Origin: Sordaria brevicollis
Taxonomy: Eukaryota; Ascomycota; Sordariomycetes; Sordariales; Sordariaceae
Length of the DNA: 64,000 nt
Direction: 5' to 3'
Assembly: GCA_033439795.1 (NCBI GenBank)
Contig: JAUTDP010000015.1
Coordinates: 806,001 to 870,000 of the forward strand
This document shows positions 12,316 to 23,258 of the stretch, one piece after another (position 1 is the stretch's first letter; each line of letters opens with the position of its first letter). The notes under the pieces are model-generated. The model saw only the letters and a program-made list of their open reading frames with translations. It had not been told where the DNA came from and searched no databases. The translations under genes were made by a program, and so were the position numbers.

Positions 12316-15300
12316 CTACTGCTGTAACGTACTCTCGAAAGTATAGATGCAAAGCCTGAAGCTGTTCATAACCCAGTAGATGTTTCCCGTTTGGGCTGCA
12401 CGTCTGTCTCGGGTTGAGTACGAGGGAGCTGTGCCTGTTCTAGAGTTTGCTCTCCGGCTTCTTCCGGATGCTGTTGAAGCAGAGCCTGTTGCCGATCGAA
12501 TCGTGCAATCGTACTGCAAAACACATTAGCATGGCTGTCATAAGTTCGTTCACAGATTTCCTTCTTACACATCTTGTATAGAAGTGTCTTTCTCCTTTGT
12601 GCTCTGCGACGAGGTATGTGTGTTAGAGATAGGTAGCTCATACGAGAAAGGGTTACTATGTATTCTAGTAGGATGGGGCAGGATCATAATCGCATGGTAG
12701 GGTAGAGTTTGACTCACTGTCTGCTCGGCACCTTTGGCCTTACCAGAATTCTGGGCTTGGAATGCCTGGATCAACGTTCTGTCTAGTTTTTCTCTCATTC
12801 TTGCCCACATCTCGGCCCGCCATTGCAACCGTGCCTCCATGTCCTCTCGAGTATTGGGCTGAGGATATACAGCACGTTTCTCTTGTTGTATGCTCTGTAA
12901 CATTTGGTAGATACTCGCAAGCCAGCGTTCTGGAGGAGCTTCGGTTGGTTTCGCTTGTTCTACGACACGTTCTTGTTTCGTTCTCCGGAGGCTCTTGAGG
13001 CTGTGGTAAATAGTCGTACACCAGTACCCGAAAATGAGCCACTCACTTGGCTTTGCGTCCTCTCTGCTCAGTGGTGCCTTTGACATTTCCTCGCCGAGTG
13101 ATCTCCAACGCGTATCGCTTTCGTCCATCATCTTCTTTATAAGACGTTTCCGTGGTGTGTTGAACAGCAGTGAAACACCGCGTTGCAGGGCATGGACGGT
13201 GGTCTCGAGGTTTGCAACCACCGCATAGGTTGCCAACCCGATGCAAATGGTGACGACAACGAGGTTCGTAGTGTTGTAGTCTTCGTTGATACTCCACATA
13301 GACATACAGAACCCCAGGGGCAAGTAGAAGATGCTGACGAATGTCAATAGCTTGACATTTTGGCTCAGTCTCGTGGCTTCTCGGGTCTCAATGACACTAC
13401 TGGCATTGAAAAGCTAGGTGATGAGTTAGCAAAACGTATTATTGAGTTACGGGTTCCCACAGGATGAGTGAAGAGAGTTCACAAGTGCCGTGTCCTAAAT
13501 CCGAGATGAAGTCCTCTTCGTGCGTGCTGCATGACCATAGACAACTGTCACTTACCCCGTCTCTGTACTCGATAATTTTCTGCCTCCTGGATTCAAACCC
13601 TTGTCGAGTATTCTTCAGGCTCTGGATTCGCAGAAGAATGGAAGCATGGAGTTCTTCAACAGATTGTTCGCCGATTCGTGGCTCTGTTTCGTTGGCTTTG
13701 GCATGCTTGTCCAGTAGGTGCTGTTCGCTGTTGTAAATATCGCCTTTGTTCTCCTCCCAAAATCGCTCCCATCGTTCAATGGTAACATTGATATCCTGTA
13801 TGAATCTGCCAAGACTATTGATAGCCCAGAAATAGAGCCTGGATCGCGAGAAGTGTCTATCGTCGAATAGAAGGCTGTCATGCTGCTCCGGGTTGAAGAT
13901 AAGCTCACGCTTGGCATCCAAACGATCGAAATAGAGATCGAGCTCTGCCCATTCCTTTGCAGCGCGAGTTAAAGCACGGTGTATGAATTCCAAGATACCA
14001 GCTCGCAGGTTGGCAGAAGAGTACCAAAAGGTATCTCCTGTTTCCTCCGGTAGTACGTAAAAATCAGGCGGAGGCAAAACGAGCATGGTCCAGTATGTCG
14101 CAGTCCCTGTTGTAGTGTCACCGGTATCGTAATTTGAGCAGTAGAGAGTAATACTGAAAGATTGACGGCTGAGGAAGTATCCTTCCTCAATATACAGAGG
14201 GCCGTATCCCCAGCAAGACTTGTAAGGTTTCGAGGGCACTCTATACCATGAGATATGGAACGTGTCCCACTGTCCTTTCGCAGTGATCGCGGTTCCCCAG
14301 AGAGGGTCGGCCTTCAAATGCTGGGTGACAGCAATCTGAAGATGGTCTCCTAGTGAGAGACCAGTTTCGTCAAACTCCGTGGCTGCTCCAGGCGTGGATT
14401 TCGATAAGAGAAAATTGACGAACTGGTCTGCTACATCAAGTCCGTCAATTCGCTCAAGTCCATTGAAGTCTAATATGCGATACCATGGCCTAAGAGAGTG
14501 GATGATATCAGTTACTTGTTCTCGTCTTGTCTAAGGGAAGACTGCTTGCTGTCCTTCGGGTTTGTGGATTTCTTCAAGGACGAAACGTACCTAGTTGTTT
14601 GTGGCTCTAAGGTGCTATCGAAATGCGCTTCCACACGCAGCCATTTTCTGGCACATGCAGCCCAATCCGTAGCATACCAATGCTTGTCGTTGGTAAGCAA
14701 AAAGAAAAACTCGTCGTAAATGTCGTTGGGAATCAACTTGTAGTATCTGTCAACACGTCGATTCTCGTTGTTACGGTGCCATGCAATGGAGTGGTGAGTC
14801 ACGGGGAAGAGGTCAAATAGTTTATCTCTGTGACTCCACATCATATCAGATGGGTAGTAGCAGAAGCGGTTGCCGAAAACATCATAATCCCAAATTATGA
14901 AAGTTCCACCGGCCGAATGTAACTTTTCCACAAACCCGGCCGAGCTGATGAGGTACTCATCCAGCTCATCCTTGCATTTCTTACGCCGCAGTGACAGCGG
15001 CTCGAAGCCTAGTGGAAGTCTTGCGTCTGTGGGTATGGAATATAAGTTGTTCAAGACATTTACTAGCACGTCAGCGTATTCTCCAAGTCCCGTGGTTTCT
15101 GCTCCCTCTCTGCCTTTGTACGTAGAGGTCTCTCGTCGTCTTGTGGTGCTAAAGGAATAGGGAACATAATGATCTCCGACGTCACGCCACTTGCCATAGG
15201 AGCGATAGGAAGGACGGTCGTGATTCCGCGGTGTCGTGAACTTATGATCGTCGATATGAAAATGTGATTGTTCATCGGGACAGAGTACCGTAAACTTCCG

Positions 15301-15676
15301 CAGATCCATTTCCTCAAGCACTTCCCATGCCGGTATGAGATCGGGACTTGGTTCGGCATAAAGGAGTGAGTTCGTTTCTCCGGGCTGGATCAATTTACTG
15401 CCTGTACAAAGTCTGAGTTAGGCTACGACTTGTGTGAGAATCAAGGAAACTGAACTTGCTGTCCTGTTGAACATTGGTGTGAACGTCCTGGGATTGTGAT
15501 GATGTTTCTTCGTTATTTGGTTCAAAGGTGGACGGGGTTTTCCCAGCTTCTTTCTGGCTCAACTCCAGCAACGCTTGGAGTAGCAGGGAGTTTGTCTTTA
15601 AATGCTCTGTCTGTGCAGCTAAGGTGTTATTGATGTCTTTAAGAGCGTTGACGAGCTCCGTGTGGTTTGTCGACAT
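12316..15676 (-). CDS. CorA-like Mg2+ transporter-fold membrane protein
   Basis: Five exons can be joined in frame: 15676-15451, 15401-14591, 14489-13556, 13413-12718, 12513-12316, giving 954 residues. The diagnostic part is exon 4: LFNASSVIETREA, then NVKLLTFVSIFYLPLGF leading into a first membrane segment (about 680-700) and a second (about 705-725). This is the arrangement of fungal proteins annotated as CorA-like/ZntB-superfamily. The pore motif after TM1 reads SMWSIN instead of the G-M-N of true Mg2+ channels, so transport is doubtful. The long N-terminal cytosolic part has no domain I recognise; the C-terminal tail is charged and Q-rich. The first and last exon borders are least certain: intron 1 uses a weak donor (GTTTCC) and intron 4 could end in another frame at 12366. 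Confidence 0.75.
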
Positions 15677-17086
15677 TTTTTAGCGAGTAACAGGTGACGC
15701 GTTCCTGTGTAAAGCTGTTGATAAATGTTGCGATGGAAAGATGTTGAAGTCTGAAGGAGGAGGAGAAGTTCGCTGGGCATTTTTGAAAGCTTGCAACCCC
15801 CACAGGGGCATACCTCGGTGTCAGCACTCATCAATGTTGTTCTGAGAAATGCGCGTCCGGAGTTACCCAATGACTGGTGCTGGGACGCCTAGCACTGGAG
15901 CCAGTGCAACCCTATGCAGCACGATTCTGGTAGTGGTGGCCGTCGACAAGAGTTTCTCTGCTGCCCTATTGATATGCAGCTGGCCCGCAGATGAGACCGT
16001 CGAAATCCATCACTCATGTCACCACCCGTACTGTGGCGCGGCGTTCCTCCGAGACTACCGCGCCTCAAGCCAGAGTCTAATTCGACGTCGAAGTCCGACA
16101 TGGTCAATAGTCTGTACACAATTACCGCATCGAAACAAGGGCCTGACCATCGGTATAGTATGTTTTACCCGGCGGCGAAATGAAACGGATCGTCAATCGA
16201 AGTGCAGTTGAAGACTCGCCGGGCGGTATGCTGATGACCCTAAACCTGACGGCCGGGGAGGTCTGTGACATTGCCAATTAGCACGTCAACTTCGTCGCGA
16301 GGAAATAATACAAATGGACGAGAACTAGACCTGGCAGAGGACTAGTCGCAATGGACGATCTTACTGGAAAGGAAATCAGCGAGCCAGTCTCATAGAAATG
16401 CCGAAACGAGCAGAGGTCGTGTCAAAGCCCCAAGCCAGCAAGAGCTGGAGCTCCCGTGACGTCGAGACAAAGGCATGGAGCGAGCTAGGGCAAGCTAGAG
16501 AGTAAACAAAAGGCATGATGTTCTCAATAGGGATTTGGCCATGCAGTTGCAAAAAACAGTTGCGGTCATGACTGTTTGCTCAACGAAAGACCGGACCATG
16601 TCAATATCTTGGAGGCAGAACGGCGACAGGAAAAAGGTACCTTAGTTGTAATTCCTTGGTTAGGGAAAGAGGGAAACGGAGCCAGGGCCAGGCTAAATAC
16701 CCTGGAAGGGCATGCCAGTGAATGGCGAAGGCCAGTGAATGGAGGAGCCATCAGGCAGGAGAAGAGAAGCGAGTAATTGCCTACCTCTGCCTAGACAGGT
16801 AATTGCCTGCCTGCGCTTTTAGTTAGACCTGTATTCCAACACGAAGCGTATTGCATCTTCATCCAGAAGTATTGCACTATCGTTTCCATTGGGCGCAATA
16901 GAGACGGGACAGCGCCCTTGTACACGAGAGGAAGATACTTTTTTCGCTTCCAGCGCTTCCAGCCTTTGAAGGCTCCTCGAATATTTGCAAGACTGATGAA
17001 TGAACAGAGAGCGGAAAGTCCTCACATCACATCTTCCAGAATCGGTAAAATGACAAAAGGGAGGTGGAACAAAAATTCCAAAAAGC
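15677..17086. other. Intergenic between CorA-like gene and tRNA-His
   Basis: No supported gene. Frames at 15849-16211 (+) and 15889-16119 (-) lack recognisable content. Short direct duplications occur: a CCAGTGAATGG unit twice around 16718-16741, and a TAATTGCCT-CCT unit twice around 16775-16812. Confidence 0.5.
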
Positions 17087-17172
17087 TGGGATTGCCAGGA
17101 ATCGAACCTGGGTCCTCTCGGATCGCTGTGAGAAACCACAACGAGAAGTACTGACCACTATACTACAATCCC
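17087..17172 (-). tRNA. tRNA-His (GTG) with intron
   Basis: The minus strand folds as a cloverleaf. The acceptor stem is GGGATTG/CAATCCC and the D arm GTAT-AGTGGTCA-GTAC. The anticodon stem TCTCG/CGAGA has loop TT-GTG-G, and the T arm is CCAGG-TTCGATT-CCTGG; the discriminator is A. A 14-nt intron follows position 37, the standard nuclear tRNA intron site, and contains CAC, which can pair with the anticodon. Mature length without the intron is 72 nt before the G added at -1 typical of tRNA-His. Confidence 0.93.
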
Positions 17173-17774
17173 TCTTGTTGTTGAGCGGGCGGAAACCATC
17201 TACCTATGAGTAACTAGCATTTTTCCAGGCCACTCCCCCACTCGGCATCCCTGGATCTTGCGAAATCGCATCATTGAACCACGCAATCGAGGAGACATTG
17301 CAACACATCTTCGGCAGATCACCAAATCCTCACCAAGAGCTCCCTCTTGACGGCCGCTCACGTTTCCAAAATTGCCTTGGCCCTGTGCTCTCATTGGTGA
17401 TTTACGGTTAATATCCGCTTACTAACCAAACTTATATGCATGATGGGCAGTGGGTACTTTACAGTACAACCCTCTTTCGAAGCATGCGTGCCATAGTACC
17501 GAGCCAATCTTGCAACATCATGATGCATAATTGTCTGATTAATGATGTCTTTGATCGCGGCTCGCAAGATCCGGAGCGGCATGTTGACGGCAACATGGAA
17601 AGAGGGAAAGGGAAAGTATAAGTAATTGAGGTGCGCTGGTTTCTGGTTCGGCATCAAACCCACCCTTCTTGACTTCCAGAGTTCAGTATCACCACTTTTA
17701 CACCAATTCGCACGAACAACACCAAAGCTCATTGCGAAAACACCGCCTGAATTGGTCTATTCACAAACACCACA
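17173..17774. promoter_or_regulatory. Upstream region of NmrA-like gene
   Basis: Between tRNA-His and the start codon at 17775. A TATAAG sequence at 17617-17622, about 155 bp before the ATG, is a possible TATA element. A pyrimidine-rich leader precedes the ATG. No gene seen; the 113-codon minus frame here looks spurious. Confidence 0.35.
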
Positions 17775-18897
17775 ATGTCCTCCTCAATCAACACCGTCGC
17801 CGTTATCGGTGTAAGTCCACCCCTCCTCCACCCACCCGCACCCATCAATATATACTAACCACCAAACCAAAACAGGGCACCGGAAACCTAGGCACCCACC
17901 TCGTCCGCGCCTTGCTAGTCGGCGGTTTCTCCGTCACTATTCTCACCCGCCAAGGCTCCAGCACCCCTCAACCCTCATTCTCTCCATACACCGTCACCTT
18001 CACGCCAGTTGACTACTCCTCGCCCACCTCCTTGCAATCCGCCTTTCAAGGCCAAGACGCCGTCGTTTCTGTAGTTGCCACAGCAGCCGTGCAGACGCAA
18101 AAAACCATCATCGACGCGGCCATCGCAGCCGGCGTCAAGAGATTCATCCCGAGCGAATTCGGCGTCCACACCCGCAAGCCGGGGATCGAAAAGACGAGGA
18201 TCGGCGAGCTGCTAAAGGGGAAGAGAGACGTGGTGGATTACCTGATTGCGAATGAGGACAAGATTAGCTGGACGGGACTGTCGACGGGGTTCTTTTTTGA
18301 TCCGGTGAGTCTGCTACCACCTTTCCCTCAAACTTCCGTACCTCACCGTCATTTGAGTCTTGGCCTTGGCGCCGTGCCTGGTTTTGTTGATAAAAGGAAC
18401 GCATGAACTAACACCTTCATAAAAAAAAGGCAATCAAAAACTCCCTCCTCGACATCTCCCCCTCCACCGCCACCGCGACCTTAATCGACTCTGGCACCGA
18501 ACCCTGGCACGCCTCTCTGCGCAGCCACATCGGCCGCGCCGTCTCCGAAATTCTGCGCCACCCGGACATCACAAAGAACCAGTACCTGGCCACTGCCTCG
18601 TTCAACGTTTCGCAGAAGCAGCTTTTGGAAATCATCGAGGAGTTGACGGGCAAGAAATTCGAGGTTAGCCATGTGAATTCTAAGGATATTTACCAGCAGG
18701 GTGAGGAGAAGCTGGCCAAGGGGGATTACTCGGCGTTTGTGAATTTCTTGAAGGTGCATTTTGAAGCAGATGGGGCGGGAAACGCGTTGAAGGAGGAGGA
18801 GAGCGCGAATGAGAAACTGGGACTGCAGACGGAGGATGTGAAGGCGGTTGTTAGGGTGTTGTTGGAGGAGACGGGAGTGTTGGCTGCTTCAGCTTAG
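17775..18897 (+). CDS. NmrA-like / isoflavone-reductase-like NAD(P)-binding protein
   Basis: Three phase-0 exons (17775-17810, 17876-18304, 18430-18897) encode 310 residues. The start gives a short N-terminus followed at once by the dinucleotide-binding motif GGTGNLG, split by intron 1. Later landmarks of the atypical short-chain dehydrogenase family are AVVSVVATAAVQTQKTIIDAA, then GVKRFIPSEFGVHT (around residue 120), and a C-terminal substrate domain. This family includes isoflavone reductases, phenylcoumaran reductases and NmrA-type redox sensors. The particular substrate cannot be read from sequence. Introns have GTAAGT and GTGAGT donors; intron 1 has a CTAACC branch site. Confidence 0.88.
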
Positions 18898-19420
18898 AAG
18901 TGTTTGTGTACGCGCCGATGTTGGGGTGTTTTTTGATGGTACTGCTAGCACGTTGAATAAGAAGAACCTGTGCGTAGTTGTGGAAACCTCGTAAGGAAGC
19001 GATATCTAGACCGAGTGCCATTCGGAATCAGATTTAGACGATCTGAAGTTACATATTAACAGTAGTGTTTCGTCTTAAGTCTATGGTTAGGCGAGATACA
19101 ATGGTCACAGATAGACACAAACGCCTGTAAAAAGTTGACCCGAGGTCTCGAGTCGACAAGAGACCACCAGTATTAAGCTGCAAGATCAAATCGGCCAGTG
19201 TCGTATGTGTGGAGTGATATCTTGATAATTCTCGAGTTCATATTGATATGACTACTTCGCTTAACCTTCATACGCTCTTCGTCGCACGTTTACACCATAC
19301 ATCGCTTTTCAGCCATTAATGTCCGGCAACCTGCCTTGTGACTTCCCCTGGTATAGCATATACACGTAGATCACGACACATACATAAGACCAACATCTAG
19401 ATGTGACCAAATGTACCGGC
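18898..19420. other. Intergenic, convergent
   Basis: 3' flanks of the NmrA-like gene (+) and of the doubtful minus-strand ORF. No reading frame or structured element noted. Confidence 0.5.
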
Positions 19421-19747
19421 TTACAACTCTTGCCGTCTGTACCACTCTTCCAGCCTCTCCCTTATGTCAGGTAAGCTAGCCGGTGAGTTCGGAACGTCCT
19501 CCTCGCTGTCACTCTCGACAGCATCATTGCCTGGAGGACCAATTTCGGATTGAATTGAGTACAGAAGGAACATGAAGGCGGCAGTAAAGTAAGAGGTAAA
19601 TACCAGGCGAAAGAGCCGGTTGCGTGCCGCGGAACTGGAAGGATCATATTCGCCGCCATGCGAACTGAGCGAAGATAGTAATAATGAAACCGGGCCCCGT
19701 GATGCGATGTCGGGAAAAAACAAAAACAAGGCAAGAGACTTCTCCAA
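19421..19747 (-). CDS. Hypothetical protein, C-terminal exon, one membrane segment
   Basis: The open frame ends in an acidic then charged tail (SDSEEDVPNSPAS...RERLEEWYRRQEL) after a hydrophobic stretch (LVFTSYFTAAFMFLLYSI) that could span a membrane. The composition looks coding. There is no ATG at its head (the frame opens with TTG). An upstream open stretch at about 19760-19935, with SVGQDRSFAYFFAR, can be spliced to it using a GTTGTG donor and a TCAG acceptor. The start of the gene remains unresolved, and only about 90 bp separate that stretch from the zinc-finger gene's stop. No family recognised. It could also be 3'-UTR sequence. Confidence 0.3.
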   Translation of the reverse strand: MEKSLALFLFFPDIASRGPVSLLLSSLSSHGGEYDPSSSAARNRLFRLVFTSYFTAAFMFLLYSIQSEIGPPGNDAVESDSEEDVPNSPASLPDIRERLEEWYRRQEL

Positions 19748-20024
19748 CGCTTCTATTGAATTGGAACTCTGAGTGCTTCTTCTGTAGTCTTATGTCCAAG
19801 ATCCCACCACAACCTTGCAAAGAAATAAGCAAATGATCGATCTTGTCCGACGCTGAGCGATCCCGTCAAGATTGAACCAAGTGTGAAGGATTCAGTAACA
19901 TTTAAGGATAGCAACTGTGGCTTCCCAGCATAGGAAAGTGTTCTTAACTTCCTCCTCTATTCTAGTCGCTATGTTCTTCTGATAATGGGAAGAATGTGTG
20001 CGCGCATATAGCATCGTATAAGGG

Positions 20025-23000
20025 CTAGAACCAATTCTGATTTTCGCCCGTGTTGCCACCGTAAGGAAAGAATCCAGCACCAGTATACTGCACGTCTGGT
20101 CCTGTGGTCATGTAACCATTGCTCGTGTAGGTTGGTGCAGACCCAACCGGGTTGGATGAAGGAATTTCGAGATCGTCGAGAGAAGAGAGCATGACGTCGA
20201 TCTCGGACCCAGCCGGGAAGAGGGTGTACTCCGGAGCAGAAGTATTGGGCATGAACGAAGGGGCCGTCTGGCCGGTCATATAAGGTGGAGGAGGCATGTG
20301 GGTTTCCGACCAGGTTGTCGTTGGCATGCTGGTCGACGGTCCGGGCTGCGTAGCCGGTGCGGCCGAGAACTCGCGCATTGAGATGGACGGACTGATGTTC
20401 AGCGGTAGCAGACGCCCTTGTAGAGTCCAAGCATCATATGCCTGTTGCAGGGTATCTTCGATGATTTTGTTGACGTCGTCAATGCGTAGCACTACTTGGT
20501 CTTGTATGTGCTGTCCGGCGTATTCATAAGCGGCTTGCGTGAAAAGTCGAGGCATTTCCGTCAAGAGGTAGTGTTGGAATTCAAGAACATTTCGAGATTC
20601 GGCTCCCATAGGCTGGAAATCCTCGGCGTATTCGGGATCTGTTGACATGTTGGTTAGTCATCCGTCTGGAAGCTGTGGGCTAAGAGGTTTAGCAAGACTC
20701 ACAAGGTGACGGCACGATATGGTTGGGGAACAACAGTCGGTATATCTCCCTCCATTTCTCTTCGTCGCTCTGACGGCGATGTGTATGCTTCCTGGACTTG
20801 AGCTGCCGCTCTTGCGATGTGGTGATGTCTCCAGGCGGCTTGATATCGAGGAGCTCGCAAGCTTCCGGGGCCATCTCGTGAATCGTGAGCTGTCTCGCAT
20901 CGCTGAAGGTTTGCTTGCACCGCTGGCAATGTATCTTGTAATGTCTCCGATACAGATGTTCCCTATGCAACGTGTTAGCGGTGAATGTCCAACCGAATTT
21001 TAGCACTGGGATGGGTTTGCTCACTTCAGTCTTGGAATGGTAGGCCAGTCCTTGTTTGCACAAATATCATAATCCACGCGGTTGTATTTTTCCGGGTTGT
21101 GTTTACGGAACGGACACGCAAATCTCTTTGACATTGCAGAGCCAGGCCTGGAAGCGTACGGCGATGGCTGGCTGCCGTCGTCATCGTCGTCGTCATCGTC
21201 ATCATCAGGGGTCCGCCGTGAGCTTGGGGGTCGAAGGCTTCCGCCCGGCCTTCGCCGAGACGGTGTGGCCTTCCCTGCTCGATACGGATCCATCCTTTCG
21301 GTGTTGGTGCTTCCCACACTCCCGACGCATGATCTGATCAATGCATCCCAATTCTGGTTATACTGAGACCAGAGTCGTTGTATCACCGAGTTGATCGCTC
21401 GCTGATAGGCTTTGCTCCACGCTCCAGTATGGTCATGACTGATGTCGTGTTCTGCCCAGACATCTGGATCAGACAAACTGTCCTCCGAGATGCGTTCACT
21501 TGTGCTATCATCAAGGGTCAAGTATCGGTTCCTGGTATTGCCAGAGTGCAGGCTTGAGACAGATGGCGAGTCAAGGGAAGAGCGGCTTCCTGGTTTCGGG
21601 ACCAATAGCCAGTCTTTACGAACGACATTGTTCCTAGGAGCAAGTTCAAGCAGCGCGTCCGAAAGGGAGGGATTTTGAATAGCCTTCACGTCACGTTCCG
21701 CAGATACCAGGGATTTGGTGTGCTCAGAGGCCAGAGTAGTCCGTGGACGTTGTATAGGCTCCCCTCGGGCCAAGTCTGCACCTCCGGAATTGAGAGCATC
21801 GAGGTATCTATCGCTATCTATTCGACGTAGCCCTTTTACAACTGGTGGCGCAGTTGATTTCAAGTGTGAATACTCCGTGGCCTTGGCCACTAGGAATGAG
21901 GCGTTCTCCGTGGTGTTTGGCGTGCTTTTGCGTTCCGGTGCAATGTCTGCTTCTTGACTCTGGCTTGCTTTGGATTGGGCATGGGTGTGGTAGTCCCAAT
22001 CGACAAACAATTCGGATGCCATGCCTGGGGTTTGGAGAGGAAACGCTGTAGTGAAAGCTTCCGCGGTCGATGAGACGGGTAGAGGAGAGGTATTGTATGG
22101 CACAGAGATATCCGAATGTTTCCCATCATTTTCTGCGCCCAGATGGAGGCGGTCCTTCTCATCGATTAGAGGTGAACCAATGTCGTCTGGGCTCTCCGGC
22201 AACGGGCGCAAGCCATGGGAATAGTACGCCTTGACAAGAATGCTGACGTTCTGCTCGGTCCGTATCTGAGCCATGTCAAATGCGTATTGTGCGACGGTAT
22301 GGGGGTCCGAAGAACTAGTTGCGAAAAACTCTAGGATATCTTGCAAGCGAGAGGGGTTGTGGGCGTCGACAACCTTTATGTCCGCGTGTCGGCCGGTCGT
22401 ATGTTCGTCCCATGCAAAGTGCAACTTGGTGCCTCGTTCCCGCTCTTGGTTTGCTACCAGACAGTTCCATGCTTCCAGTATCTTTGGCTGCTTTAAGAGG
22501 CCACGAATGACAGAAGAGTGCTGCCAATGGACTCTCTGCATGCCCTCTTCGCAGTGCCTGCCAATGTGATCTAGGTAGTCAGGACGCAACTGCGCAAAGG
22601 CACCACAGAACCCACAGCCCCAAGCTCCTCTTGTTGCTAGCTTGACTATGTGTTCAGCTGTTGAGGGGGAAGAAAGGCCGTGGACAACTCGGCAATGGGC
22701 TGCGAGAGATGGCCTTTCGGGGAAGGAATCGTGGCAAATGGAGCATTGGTACTCCTCGGGCCTGTCGTGGTCTTTGAGCTCATGGTCCCTCCACTGTACG
22801 GGACACCCAAAAATAGCATCGCAAAACGTGCAATAGTAGCGAGGTGAGGAGTCGTCGGTGTTGAAGCGTTCATCGCATTTCTCAGAGCTCCAAGGTGTTA
22901 TTGACGAGGTAGGATCTGCTGAGTCGAGTGACTGCTGGCGAATTGAGTACCGCGAATATACTGTCGAGGCAGTGGAGACTCTTAGGCCAGCAGTAGAAAA

Positions 23001-23258
23001 GATGCTGGGAGCAGCTGAGCTCCGTCTTGATGTCGAGGCAAGTGAGGTGCGGGAGTTTTTGCTGGTGAGATCATGATCTGTAGTTGAAATATGATGGCTT
23101 CCTTCCCAGGTGTCGTCAATATGTGTCTCGAGAAAGGGAATCTTGGTGGGCGTGGTCTTCTGAACTTGATAAGGGGCAGTATCGTTTTCTCCGATGGTGT
23201 AGCCAGCCAATCTTTCCCTGACAGAGTCTAGCCTTGGATAAGAGTAATTGGGAGCCAT
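20025..23258 (-). CDS. Large C2H2 zinc-finger protein
   Basis: Three exons (23258-21025, 20962-20703, 20638-20025) encode 1035 residues. Three C2H2-like units lie at about residues 138-240: CTFC..H..H, CSIC..H..H and CGFC..H..H. A second block near 715-790 begins FACPFRKHNPEKYN, continues WPTIPRLKEHLYRRHYK across intron 1, then CQRCKQTFSDARQLTIHE. That block is typical of a widespread ascomycete family, probably nucleic-acid binding; its role is not known to me. A run of eleven Asp precedes it. The serine-rich N-terminus and Pro/Tyr-rich C-terminus look disordered. Both introns have GTGAGY donors and CTAAC branch sites, and splicing restores LKEHLYRRH and SPYPEYAED exactly, which supports the model. 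Confidence 0.88.
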
